Below are positions 17,647 through 27,700 of a stretch of 64,000 bases of DNA, piece after piece. The notes under the pieces are model-generated. The model had not been told where the DNA came from. It saw only the letters and a program-made list of their open reading frames with translations, and made no database searches. Within the stretch, counting starts at the first letter, position 1, and each line of letters starts with the position of its first letter. Origin of the DNA: Pseudoxanthomonas suwonensis (GTDB lineage Bacteria > Pseudomonadota > Gammaproteobacteria > Xanthomonadales > Xanthomonadaceae). Where the stretch lies: assembly GCA_003240695.1 (NCBI GenBank), contig QFNC01000004.1, forward strand, positions 124,001 to 188,000. The letters run 5' to 3'. A program made the position numbers and the translations under genes.

Positions 17647-18603
17647 TCAACCGGCCTGCGCATCCAGCCAGCGCTCGGCATCCAGTGCGGCCATGCAGCC
17701 GGAGCCGGCGCTGGTGATGGCCTGCCGGTAGTGCTGATCGGCCACGTCGCCGGCGGCGAATACGCCGGGCACGCTGGTCAGCGTCGCGTTGCCGTCGATC
17801 CCGGCTTTCACGATCAGGTAGCCGTTGTTCATCGCCAGTTGCCCATCGAACAGCTGCGTATTCGGGTGGTGGCCGATGGCGACGAAGAAGCCGTGCACGG
17901 GAATCTCGCGGCTGCTGCCATCCTGCACCGACTGCACCCGCAGGCCGGTCACCCCGGCATCGTTGCCCAGCACCTCCTGCACGGTGTGATGCCAGACCGG
18001 TTCGATCTTGCCGGCGGCCACTTTGGCGAACAGCTTGTCCTGCATGATCTTTTCTGCACGCAGGGTGTCGCGGCGATGGATCAGGTAGACCTTGCGAGCG
18101 ATGTTGGACAGGTACAGCGCTTCCTCCACCGCGGTGTTGCCGCCGCCGACCACGGCCACGTCCTGGTCCTTGTAGAAGAAGCCGTCGCAGGTGGCGCAGG
18201 CCGACACGCCGCGGCCCTTGTAGGCCTCCTCCGACGGCAGGCCCAGATATTTCGCGGTGGCGCCGGTGGCGATGACCAGCGCGTCGCAGGTGTAGGTGCC
18301 GTTATCGCCGGTCAGCCGGAACGGTCGCTGGCCCAGTTCTGCGGTGTGGATGTGGTCGAAGATCACCTCGGTGTCGAAGCGTTCGGCGTGCGCCTGCATC
18401 CGCGTCATCAGATCCGGGCCAAGCAGCCCGTGCGCATCGCCGGGCCAGTTGTCCACCTCGGTGGTGGTCATCAGCTGGCCGCCCATCTGCAGCCCGGTGA
18501 TCACCACCGGTGTCAGATTGGCGCGGGCGGCGTAGACGGCAGCCGTCCAGCCGGCAGGACCGGATCCGAGAATCAGCAGGCGGACATGTCGGGCAGTGCT
18601 CAT
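17647..18603 (-). CDS. trxB: thioredoxin reductase
   Basis: A 318-aa NADPH-dependent flavoprotein that reduces thioredoxin. The FAD-binding GSGPAG loop is at residues 13-18, the redox-active CATC at 135-138 and the NADPH site VVGGGNTAVEEA just after it. The C-terminal FAD motif GVFAAGDVAD is also present. I place the start at the ATG at 18603, which gives the normal length; upstream in-frame codons to 18690 encode an Arg/Cys-rich stretch that is unlikely to be protein. It is divergent from alanine dehydrogenase with 175 nt between the starts. Confidence 0.95.
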   Translation of the reverse strand: MSTARHVRLLILGSGPAGWTAAVYAARANLTPVVITGLQMGGQLMTTTEVDNWPGDAHGLLGPDLMTRMQAHAERFDTEVIFDHIHTAELGQRPFRLTGDNGTYTCDALVIATGATAKYLGLPSEEAYKGRGVSACATCDGFFYKDQDVAVVGGGNTAVEEALYLSNIARKVYLIHRRDTLRAEKIMQDKLFAKVAAGKIEPVWHHTVQEVLGNDAGVTGLRVQSVQDGSSREIPVHGFFVAIGHHPNTQLFDGQLAMNNGYLIVKAGIDGNATLTSVPGVFAAGDVADQHYRQAITSAGSGCMAALDAERWLDAQAG

Positions 18604-18778
18604 CGGTATACTTCGCTCACGGTGGGAGGGCAGCCGGCGATGCGGCCAGACGCATAGCTTGGCGGCCGACTTCCGGCAACACAAGCGCATTCACGGTCCG
18701 GAGTGTTCCGGCCCGTCCCATCAACGGCCGTCGCGGCGCCTGTGGCGTGCAGCGCACGGCAAACCGGAGAGGTTCCGC
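18604..18778. other. divergent intergenic region trxB / ald
   Basis: A 175-nt non-coding gap between divergent starts. On the minus strand AGTATACC lies just upstream of trxB and could contribute a -10. On the plus strand GGAGAGG at 18767-18773 is the ribosome binding site of ald. I found no convincing full promoter or operator palindrome. Confidence 0.3.
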
Positions 18779-19849
18779 ATGCGTATCGGCATTCCCAAAG
18801 AAACCAAGACCCTGGAAGGCCGCGTGGCGCTGGTGCCTGCCGCGGCCGGCGACCTGGTGAAGCGCGGCCACGAGGTCTGGCTGGAGCAGGACGCCGGGGT
18901 CAAATCCGGGTTCAAGGATGCGCAGTACCAGGCGTTGGGCGTGAAGATCGCTCCGGACGCCGCCGCCCTTTACGAAAAAGGCGAGTTGATCGTGAAGGTG
19001 AAGGAGCCCATCGCCGGTGATCTGCAGCATCTGCGCAAGGACCACCTGCTGTTCTGCTATCTGCACTTGGCCGCGGAACCGGCGCTGACCCGGCGCCTGC
19101 TTGACATCGGCCTGACCGGCGTGGCGTTCGAGACCGTGGAATTGCCCAACGGGGACCTGCCGTTGCTGGCGCCGATGTCGGTGATCGCCGGCAAGATCGG
19201 CGTGCAGGTCGGCACCCACCTGCTGCATCAGCCGATGGGCGGCAAGGGCAAACTGCTCGGCGGCCTGCCGTCCACCGAACGCGGCAAGGTGGTGGTGTTC
19301 GGTGCCGGCAAGGCCGGAGGCGCGTCGGCGGCACTGGCTGCGGCCGGCGGAGCGCAGGTCACCGTGTTCGAGATGCGCCAGGACCGCATGGACGACATGA
19401 TGCGGCTGGGCAACAACGTGACCGCGCTGTATCCCTATGCCGATCTGGTGGCCGAGGAAGTGGCCAAAGCCGACCTGGTGATCGGCGCGGTGCTGGTGAC
19501 CGGTGCCGCAGCCCCGCGGGTGATGACCCGGCAGATGATGGAAGCGATGGAAGACGGCTCGGTGCTGGTGGACATCGCCATCGACCAGGGTGGCTGCTTC
19601 GAAACCTCGCGGCCCACCACCTGGAAGGAACCGACCTACGTGGAGGAGGGCGTGACCCACTTCTGCGTGACCAACATGCCCGGTGCGGTGCCGCAGACCA
19701 GTTCGCAGGCGATCTGCGCGGCGATCCTGCCTTGGGTGAACAAGCTGGCCTCCGGCAGCGACTGGCGCAACAACGACGCCTTGCTGAAAGGCGTGAATGT
19801 GGATGCGGGCCGGCTGGTGCATCCCGCGCTGCAGGACATGAAAGTTTGA
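18779..19849 (+). CDS. ald: alanine dehydrogenase
   Basis: A 356-aa NAD-dependent enzyme interconverting alanine and pyruvate plus ammonia. It begins MRIGIPKETKTLEGRVALVP as in the family. The substrate-binding Lys is K75 (IVKVKEP) and the catalytic His H96 (CYLHLAAEP), at the same numbers as in well-studied alanine dehydrogenases. The Rossmann motif VFGAGKAGGASA follows in the second domain. The start is the ATG at 18779 with GGAGAGG six bases upstream; the frame is open earlier, to 18596, but that stretch overlaps the divergent trxB promoter region. A short AT-rich inverted repeat (19844-19862) overlaps the stop. Confidence 0.95.
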   Translation: MRIGIPKETKTLEGRVALVPAAAGDLVKRGHEVWLEQDAGVKSGFKDAQYQALGVKIAPDAAALYEKGELIVKVKEPIAGDLQHLRKDHLLFCYLHLAAEPALTRRLLDIGLTGVAFETVELPNGDLPLLAPMSVIAGKIGVQVGTHLLHQPMGGKGKLLGGLPSTERGKVVVFGAGKAGGASAALAAAGGAQVTVFEMRQDRMDDMMRLGNNVTALYPYADLVAEEVAKADLVIGAVLVTGAAAPRVMTRQMMEAMEDGSVLVDIAIDQGGCFETSRPTTWKEPTYVEEGVTHFCVTNMPGAVPQTSSQAICAAILPWVNKLASGSDWRNNDALLKGVNVDAGRLVHPALQDMKV

Positions 19850-19887
19850 TCTACAATCAAACACCTGCAGTTATTTCTTAAGGTTGA

Positions 19888-22272
19888 TTGATAACGGTGG
19901 CCCGCCCGCTGCAAGACAAGTCCAGACCCAGACGCAAGCGACTGGCCGCCGAGGATGCGGCACCGTCGCTGGGCGGGCGCATCGCCGGCTTGCGCCAACA
20001 CCGGCTGTGGCGCGATCTGGCAATGATTCCGGTGGTGTTCGTCGTGGTGTACCTGGCGGCCTGCCTGTTGAGCTATGCGCCCACCGATCCGGGCTGGTCG
20101 CATGCCGGCAGCGTGACCGCGCCACTGCACAACTGGGGTGGCCGCATCGGCGCATGGCTGGCCGACGTGCTGTTGCAGCTGACCGGGTACGTGGCTTTCC
20201 TGCTGCCGTTGATGCTGGCCGTGGTGGCGTGGATCGCTCTGTTCCAGATGGACAGCGATGGCGATGGCGACGCCGACCTGGGCCCTGCGCTGCGGCTGGT
20301 GGGCATCGTCGGGTTTCTGGTCGCAGCCTGCGGATTGCTGCATCTGCGCATCGGCGCCGGCGAACAGTTCTTCGCCGGCGGCATCCTCGGCAAGCAGATC
20401 GGCCACGTGCTGGATCGCGGCTTCGGACCGGTGGGTGGCAACCTGTTCCTGCTGGCGCTGCTGCTGTTTTCCATCACCCTGGCCACCGGGCTGTCGTGGC
20501 TGGCGGTGATGGACCGCATCGGCGGCTGGGTGCTGGCGCTGCCTGAGCTGTTCCGGCGCAAGACCCAGCAGGCCGCGCAGTGGCAGGAAGCCCGCGCCAT
20601 GCGCGAGGAACGCCAGGAAACCCGCAAGATCCAGGACGAACTGCGTGCCAAGCGGGCACCGGTGAAGATCGAGCCGCCGGCCACGCCGCCGGTGGTGGAA
20701 AAGAGCGACCGGGCCAAGCGCGAACAGCAGATTCCTCTGTTCAACGTCGGCGATGGCAGCGGCATCCCGCCGCTGGCGCTGCTGGACGATCCCAAGCCGC
20801 AACCCAAGGGCTACGACGAGAAGACCCTGGAAACGCTGAGCCGCCAGATCGAATTCAAGCTGAAGGATTTCCGCATCGATGCGCAGGTGGTCGGCGCGTA
20901 TCCCGGGCCGGTGATCACTCGCTTCGAAATCGATCCCGCACCCGGGGTGAAGGTCAGCCAGATCAGTTCGCTGGACAAGGACATCGCCCGCGGCCTGTCC
21001 GTGAAGGCGGTGCGCGTGGTCGACGTGATTCCCGGCAAGTCTGTGATCGGCCTGGAAATCCCCAACACCGGCCGCGAGATGATCTACCTGTCCGAGCTGC
21101 TGCGCAGCAGGGAATACGACAAGTCCGCCAGCCCGCTCACCCTGGCGCTGGGCAAGGACATCGCCGGCCGGCCCACGGTGGCCGACCTGGCGCGCATGCC
21201 GCATCTGCTGGTGGCCGGCACCACCGGTTCGGGCAAGTCGGTGGCGGTGAACGCGATGGTGCTGTCGCTGCTGTACAAGGCCAGCGCCAAGGACGTGCGC
21301 ATGCTGATGATCGACCCGAAGATGCTGGAACTGTCGGTTTACGAAGGCATTCCGCACCTGCTGGCGCCGGTGGTCACCGACATGAAGGAGGCCGCCAACG
21401 GCCTGCGCTGGTGCGTGGCCGAGATGGAACGCCGCTACAAGCTGATGAGCGTGCTGGGCGTGCGCAACCTGTCCGGTTTCAACAAGAAGGTGAAGGACGC
21501 CGCCGACGCCGGCCAGCCGCTGTCCGACCCGCTGTTCAAGGCCGCGCCTGACGGCGAGGCGGTGGCGCCGCTGCTGGAACCGCTGCCGTACATCGTGGTG
21601 TTCATCGACGAATTCGCCGACATGATGATGATCGTCGGCAAGAAGGTCGAGGAACTCATCGCCCGGCTGGCGCAGAAAGCGCGCGCGGCCGGCATCCACC
21701 TGATCCTGGCCACGCAGCGGCCGTCGGTGGACGTGATCACCGGTCTGATCAAGGCGAATATCCCCACCCGCATCGCCTTCCAGGTGAGCAGCAAGATCGA
21801 TTCGCGCACCATCCTGGACCAGAGCGGCGCGGAAACCCTGCTGGGTCATGGCGACATGCTGTATCTGCCGCCCGGCACGGCCATGCCCGAGCGCGTACAC
21901 GGCGCCTTCGTCAGCGACGAGGAAGTGCATCGGGTGGTGGAACACCTGAAGCAGAGCAGCGGCGGCCCTGATTATCTGGATGGCGTGCTGGAGGAAACCC
22001 AGACCCTGCACGACGGCAGCACCGTCGGTGCCACCGGCCTGCCTGAAGCCACGAGCGAAGGCGGCGACGAATCCGACCCGCTGTACGATCAGGCGGTGAA
22101 AATCGTCACCGAAACCCGGCGCGCGTCGATTTCCGGGGTGCAGCGGCGCTTGAAGATCGGCTACAACCGTGCCGCGCGCCTGGTGGAAGCGATGGAAGCC
22201 GCCGGCGTGGTCTCGCCGCCGGAACACAACGGCGATCGCAGCGTGCTGGCGCCGCCGCCGCCGCGCGATTGA
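19888..22272 (+). CDS. ftsK: DNA translocase FtsK
   Basis: A 794-aa septal DNA pump that coordinates chromosome dimer resolution with division. The N-terminal membrane domain (about residues 40-210) shows four hydrophobic segments, followed by a short charged linker (KTQQAAQWQEARAMREERQE) and the motor. The Walker A AGTTGSGKSV has its GTTGSGKS at 444-451; YIVVFIDEFADMMMI is the Walker B. The C-terminal winged-helix gamma domain (QAVKIVTETRRASISGVQRRL) reads KOPS sites. The linker is much shorter than in Escherichia coli, as in many other bacteria. The start is uncertain: TTG at 19888 has AAGG four bases upstream, and GTG at 19897 is an alternative that would begin MARPLQDKSR. Confidence 0.94.
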   Translation: MITVARPLQDKSRPRRKRLAAEDAAPSLGGRIAGLRQHRLWRDLAMIPVVFVVVYLAACLLSYAPTDPGWSHAGSVTAPLHNWGGRIGAWLADVLLQLTGYVAFLLPLMLAVVAWIALFQMDSDGDGDADLGPALRLVGIVGFLVAACGLLHLRIGAGEQFFAGGILGKQIGHVLDRGFGPVGGNLFLLALLLFSITLATGLSWLAVMDRIGGWVLALPELFRRKTQQAAQWQEARAMREERQETRKIQDELRAKRAPVKIEPPATPPVVEKSDRAKREQQIPLFNVGDGSGIPPLALLDDPKPQPKGYDEKTLETLSRQIEFKLKDFRIDAQVVGAYPGPVITRFEIDPAPGVKVSQISSLDKDIARGLSVKAVRVVDVIPGKSVIGLEIPNTGREMIYLSELLRSREYDKSASPLTLALGKDIAGRPTVADLARMPHLLVAGTTGSGKSVAVNAMVLSLLYKASAKDVRMLMIDPKMLELSVYEGIPHLLAPVVTDMKEAANGLRWCVAEMERRYKLMSVLGVRNLSGFNKKVKDAADAGQPLSDPLFKAAPDGEAVAPLLEPLPYIVVFIDEFADMMMIVGKKVEELIARLAQKARAAGIHLILATQRPSVDVITGLIKANIPTRIAFQVSSKIDSRTILDQSGAETLLGHGDMLYLPPGTAMPERVHGAFVSDEEVHRVVEHLKQSSGGPDYLDGVLEETQTLHDGSTVGATGLPEATSEGGDESDPLYDQAVKIVTETRRASISGVQRRLKIGYNRAARLVEAMEAAGVVSPPEHNGDRSVLAPPPPRD

Positions 22273-22378
22273 ACGCGCTGACCCGCGCACGGACTTGCGT
22301 TGCGTCCCGCCCGAGGGCAGTGATCGACAGGTTGGCGATGGCCGATCGCGGCAGCACGATCCGTGTGCTCCGATCTTT

Positions 22379-24052
22379 TCAGGACACCGCGTCGCGCAGC
22401 AGCGACCGGGCCGCCGCGCGTGCCTCCTTGCCTACATCCACGCCGCCCAGCATGCGCGCGATTTCGGCAACCCGTTCGGCATCGTCCAGCCGGGTGATGG
22501 CGCTTTTCGTCAAGCCTTCTGCAGCCGCCTTGCTGACCCGGTAATGCACGTGTCCCTGTGCCGCAACCTGCGGCAGATGGGTCACGCACAACACCTGCCG
22601 TTGCGTGCCCAGCGCGCGCAGCTTCTGGCCGACGATCTGCGCCACCGCACCGCCGATGCCGGTGTCCACTTCGTCGAACACCATGGTCGGCACGGCGTCC
22701 AGTCCCAAGGCCGCCACTTCGATGGCCAGCGAGATGCGCGCCAGCTCGCCGCCGGAGGCCACCTTGCGCAGCGGCCGCGGCGGTTGCCCCGGATTGGCCG
22801 ATACCAGGAATTCGGCACGTTCGGCACCAAGCGCATCGGGATCGGGCGCGTCGGCGGGCTCCAGCGCGACATCGAACACGCCCCCGCCCATGCCCAGTTC
22901 CTGCATCAGGGCCGTGGTTGCGGCGGCCATCGATTGCGCGGCCTGTCGCCTTGCCCTGGTCAGGCGGGTGGCCGCTTGCGACCAGTCATCGCGTGCCTGC
23001 AGCAATTGCCCGTCCAGCTGCAGCAGGCGCGCATCGGCATCGCGCAGCGTCTGCAATTCGGCGGCGACGGCATCGCGACGTTCGGACAGCATCTCGATCG
23101 GCACCCGGTGCTTGCGGCCGAGCTCGTGCAGGCGTGACAGCTGCTGTTCGAGTGCGTCAAGACCGTTCGGGTCGATGTCCAGATCGGCGCGGATGCGATC
23201 CAGCAAACCGGCTGCTTCCTGCAGCTGGATGGCGGCCGCATCCAGCAATCCATCCACGTCCTGCAGACGCGGCTCGTGCTCGACCACCTTGGCCAGATCG
23301 TGACGGATGCGCTGCAGGCGCTGGTCCAGCGCGGTCGAGCCGCTGCCGCCGGCCAGTGCCGCAGCCGCCGTGTCGCAGCCCTGGATCAGCGTGGCGGCAT
23401 AGGCATGGCGGCGATGCGCCGCAAGCAACCGCGATGTCGATTCTGCGGACAGCGGCTGCGCATCCAGTTCATCCAGCTGATGCTGCAGGTAGGCGATGCG
23501 GTCGCCCACGTCGCCCTGGCCGACCAGCCGCTCGCGTTCGGCCTGCAGCTGCTGCCAGTGCCGTGCGGCTGCGGTGACGGCCTCGACCGCGTCGGCATGC
23601 CGCCCGAAGGCATCCAGCAACTGCAGCTGCGCTGGCCGCGACAGCAGCGCCTGGTGCGCATGCTGGCCGTGGATCTCCACCAGCAGGCTGCTCAGGGCCT
23701 GCAACTGCGCCACGGTGACCGGCCGGCCGTTGATCCACGCCCTCGATCCGCCGTCGGCGCGCAGGGTGCGCCGCAGCTGGCAGTGACCATCGTCGTCCAG
23801 CTCTTGCTCGGCCAGCCAGTCCCGCGCGGCGGCGGCATCGTCCAGGGAAAAATCGCCGTGCAATTCCGCCCGCTCTGCGCTATGGCGGATCATGCCGCTG
23901 TCGGCGCGCTGGCCGCACAGCAGCGACAGTGCGTCCACCAGCAGCGACTTGCCGGCGCCGGTTTCGCCGGAAATGACCGTCAATCCGGGGCCGAAGGCGA
24001 TCTCGGCACGGGCCACGACGGCGAAATCACGGATGTCCAGGCGGGTCAGCAT
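22379..24052 (-). CDS. recN: DNA repair protein RecN
   Basis: A 557-aa SMC-like ATPase involved in double-strand break repair. The N-terminal ATPase half contains the Walker A GETGAGKS at 29-36, then a central coiled-coil region (about 150-370), then the C-terminal half with the ABC signature KVASGGELARISLAIEV and Walker B PTMVFDEVDTGIGG. Ends RMLGG, matching the family. It is convergent with ftsK (106-nt gap, no gene seen) and divergent from hrcA, the recN-hrcA pairing being usual in xanthomonads. Confidence 0.95.
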   Translation of the reverse strand: MLTRLDIRDFAVVARAEIAFGPGLTVISGETGAGKSLLVDALSLLCGQRADSGMIRHSAERAELHGDFSLDDAAAARDWLAEQELDDDGHCQLRRTLRADGGSRAWINGRPVTVAQLQALSSLLVEIHGQHAHQALLSRPAQLQLLDAFGRHADAVEAVTAAARHWQQLQAERERLVGQGDVGDRIAYLQHQLDELDAQPLSAESTSRLLAAHRRHAYAATLIQGCDTAAAALAGGSGSTALDQRLQRIRHDLAKVVEHEPRLQDVDGLLDAAAIQLQEAAGLLDRIRADLDIDPNGLDALEQQLSRLHELGRKHRVPIEMLSERRDAVAAELQTLRDADARLLQLDGQLLQARDDWSQAATRLTRARRQAAQSMAAATTALMQELGMGGGVFDVALEPADAPDPDALGAERAEFLVSANPGQPPRPLRKVASGGELARISLAIEVAALGLDAVPTMVFDEVDTGIGGAVAQIVGQKLRALGTQRQVLCVTHLPQVAAQGHVHYRVSKAAAEGLTKSAITRLDDAERVAEIARMLGGVDVGKEARAAARSLLRDAVS

Positions 24053-24093
24053 GGCGGATAGTGTGCCTGTCGGCCGGGTCGACTGTCATGCCG

Positions 24094-24120
24094 CTTGCGT
24101 CCTGACGACGACGGCCGTAT
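24094..24120 (+). promoter_or_regulatory. possible sigma-32-like promoter before hrcA
   Basis: CTTGCGT at 24094-24100 and CCGTAT at 24115-24120 are separated by 14 nt, which loosely fits the sigma-32 pattern CTTGAAA-N11/15-CCCCAT. The match is partial, and the -10 lies only a few bases from the proposed start codon, so this is a weak call. Confidence 0.22.
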
Positions 24121-24124
24121 ATCG

Positions 24125-25213
24125 ATGGACATGTCCGCGACTCCCTCCGACCGCCTGCTCGATCCGCGTGCCCGCCAGCTGCTGCGCACGCTGATAGGGC
24201 GCTACATCCGCGATGGCGAACCGGTCGGCTCGCAGACCCTTGCCAGGCATGCAGGGCTGGATGTGAGCCCGGCCACGATCCGCAACATCCTGTCCGATCT
24301 GGAGGATCAGGGGCTGCTGGCCGCACCGCACGTGTCCAGCGGCCGCGTGCCGACCACGCAGGGCTATCGGGTGTTCGTGGATTCGCTGCTGCAGATGCGA
24401 CCGCCCGGCGAGGGCGAGATGGCCCGCCTGCGCCAGGAACTGGACCCGGGTCACGGTACGCAGCAGCTGCTGGGCAGTGCGTCCGAACTGTTGTCGGCCA
24501 TGACCCGCTTCGTCGGCGTGGTCAGCGTGCCGGGGCGGGAACTGTTCGCGTTCCGGCACATTGATTTCGTGCTGCTGGATCCGCAACGCGTGCTGGCGAT
24601 CGTGGTGTTTTCCGATGGCGAGGTGCAGAACCGCATCCTGCCGACGCGTCGTGCCCGCACGCCGGACGAACTGGAACGCAGCGCCAATTACCTGAACCGA
24701 CATTTCGCCGGCTTGTCCGTGCGCACCATCCGCGCCCAGCTGCTGCGGGAATTGCGCGGTGCACAGGCCGAGATGGAGCAGTTGCTGTCCGCGACCATCG
24801 AACTGGCCGAACAGTCGCTGGGCCCGGACGGCCCGGGTACGCAGGGCCGCAGCGCCGACATGCTGCTGGCCGGGCAGAACCGGCTGGTCGGGGTCCAGGA
24901 CCTGTCCGATCTGGACCGGCTGCGCGAACTGTTCGAGGCCTTCGCCAGCAAGCGCGACATCCTGCAGTTGCTGGAGCGCACTCTACAGGCACCGGGCGTG
25001 CGCATCTTCATCGGCGAGGAAACCGGTCTGGCGTCGCTGGAACCGGTGTCGCTGGTCACCGCACCCTACGGCACCGAGAACCGCACGCTCGGCGTGCTGG
25101 GCGTGATCGGCCCGACGCGCATGGCCTACGACCGGGTGATTCCGCTGGTGCAGGCCGCAGCCGAAGCGCTGGGTGCAGCGCTCGATCCGGATGCAGCGAC
25201 CTCGGCCGCCTGA
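24125..25213 (+). CDS. hrcA: heat-inducible transcription repressor HrcA
   Basis: A 362-aa cytoplasmic repressor of class I heat-shock genes. The N-terminal winged helix is evident (LLRTLIGRYIRDGEPVGSQT and SPATIRNILSDLEDQGLL), followed by SSGRVPTTQGYRVFVD and the GAF-like dimerisation region ending FIGEETG and a C-terminal GVLGVIGPTRMAYDRVIPLV segment. I take the ATG at 24125; 24131 is an equally reasonable ATG two codons later, and a TTG at 24095 is less likely. No CIRCE operator (TTAGCACTC-N9-GAGTGCTAA) is visible in this window, so its targets, such as groESL, must lie elsewhere. In Xanthomonas hrcA directly precedes grpE; here it does not. Confidence 0.93.
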   Translation: MDMSATPSDRLLDPRARQLLRTLIGRYIRDGEPVGSQTLARHAGLDVSPATIRNILSDLEDQGLLAAPHVSSGRVPTTQGYRVFVDSLLQMRPPGEGEMARLRQELDPGHGTQQLLGSASELLSAMTRFVGVVSVPGRELFAFRHIDFVLLDPQRVLAIVVFSDGEVQNRILPTRRARTPDELERSANYLNRHFAGLSVRTIRAQLLRELRGAQAEMEQLLSATIELAEQSLGPDGPGTQGRSADMLLAGQNRLVGVQDLSDLDRLRELFEAFASKRDILQLLERTLQAPGVRIFIGEETGLASLEPVSLVTAPYGTENRTLGVLGVIGPTRMAYDRVIPLVQAAAEALGAALDPDAATSAA

Positions 25214-25510
25214 ATGCGGCATGCGCGATGACTTGCCGCCGCACGGCAGGTTGACTATCATTCGCGGGCTTGGCGGAGTCCGGCCACCGTGACGCACATG
25301 CTGATCCGGCAGCCGACCCGCCCCAGTTTCGCGACGGTTTCCCGTGTTTCCCGGAATCGGCATTGCGAAGCGGGCTAGGCCGAACGCCTCCGGGCGGTCG
25401 GCGCCGACATCCAGCGGTATCGGACAAGGGCCCCCGGGGCCCTTTCTCGTTTCCCGATGCCGCACCGGGCCCGGCTGCGCCAGGCACCGTTCGTCCCTAC
25501 CGAGATCCTG
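25214..25510 (+). other. 297-nt gap between hrcA and rimP
   Basis: No open frame, tRNA-like cloverleaf or known riboswitch was recognised here; the initiator tRNA gene that precedes rimP in enterobacteria is absent. The only clear structure is the GC-rich hairpin annotated at 25426-25448. The gap must contain the end of the hrcA transcript and the promoter and leader of the rimP-nusA-infB operon. Confidence 0.5.
25426..25448 (+). terminator. intrinsic terminator-like hairpin upstream of rimP
   Basis: AAGGGCC at 25426-25432 pairs with GGCCCTT at 25438-25444 around a 5-nt loop and is followed by T and TC residues. It may end hrcA transcription or attenuate the rimP operon. The T-tract is short, so termination strength is uncertain. 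Confidence 0.5.
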
Positions 25511-26098
25511 ATGACCGACAAGGCCACCGAGCTGACCCGTCTGCTGTCACCCACCGTTGAAACGATGGGGCTGGCGCTGCTGGGCATCGACTACCTGCCC
25601 GCACCGGGCGGGGCGGTCGTGCGCCTGTACATCGACGTGCCCGAGGCCGAAGCCGCCACGCGCTCGGTCGGCATCGAGGATTGCGAGGCCGTCAGCCACG
25701 AGGTGTCTGCGCAGCTCGACCTGGCCGACCCCATCAGCGGACACTACACGCTGGAAGTGTCCTCGCCCGGCGTGGACCGGCCGCTGTTCGACGCGGCGCA
25801 GTTCGCCCGTTTCGTCGGCCAGCAGGCGAAGGTGACCTTGAAACTGCCGCTGGACGGCGGTCGCCGGCGTCTGCAGGGCCGCATCGTGGCGGTGGATGGC
25901 CAGGCCATCCGCTTCGACTTGGATGGCAATGCCATCGACGTGCAGGCCGACAACATCGAAAAGGCCCGGCTGGTTCCCGACTGGGTCGCGCTGGGCATGG
26001 TGAAGACCAAGCCCGGCAAGGGCAAGCCGGCCGCGTCTTCCCCCGATTCCACACCTTCCAACCAAGCGGCGGCCGATGCGCTGCCCGATGCGGAGTAA
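25511..26098 (+). CDS. rimP: ribosome maturation factor RimP
   Basis: A 195-aa protein required for 30S subunit maturation. The family pattern is present: LLSPTVETMGLALLGIDYLP, RLYIDVPEA, GIEDCEAVSHEVSAQLDLADPI and YTLEVSSPGVDRPLF. The C-terminal tail after about 165 (KTKPGKGKPAASS...) is Pro/Ala/Ser-rich and longer than in Escherichia coli. The start is the ATG at 25511; the frame is open from 25457, but the extra 18 codons read non-conserved leader DNA. It opens the conserved rimP-nusA-infB-rbfA-truB operon, with nusA 7 nt downstream. Confidence 0.95.
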   Translation: MTDKATELTRLLSPTVETMGLALLGIDYLPAPGGAVVRLYIDVPEAEAATRSVGIEDCEAVSHEVSAQLDLADPISGHYTLEVSSPGVDRPLFDAAQFARFVGQQAKVTLKLPLDGGRRRLQGRIVAVDGQAIRFDLDGNAIDVQADNIEKARLVPDWVALGMVKTKPGKGKPAASSPDSTPSNQAAADALPDAE

Positions 26099-26105
26099 CC
26101 GAGAA

Positions 26106-27620
<1,515 letters not shown>

Positions 27621-27700
27621 TCCACCGCAATCCGCACACACCGTAGAATGGCTCCACCCACAGCGCAGCCGCGCAGGCGCGCCCAAGGAATCCGAACCGA

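Noticed and set aside
19844..19862. GTTTGAT-CTACA-ATCAAAC inverted repeat after ald as a terminator or operator
   Set aside because: A weak AT-rich stem overlapping the stop codon, without a T-run; TACAAT inside it could be a -10 for ftsK but no -35 fits.
25214..25510. tRNA gene upstream of rimP, as in enterobacteria
   Set aside because: No T-loop GGTTCGA-type sequence or acceptor-stem pairing was found in the gap.
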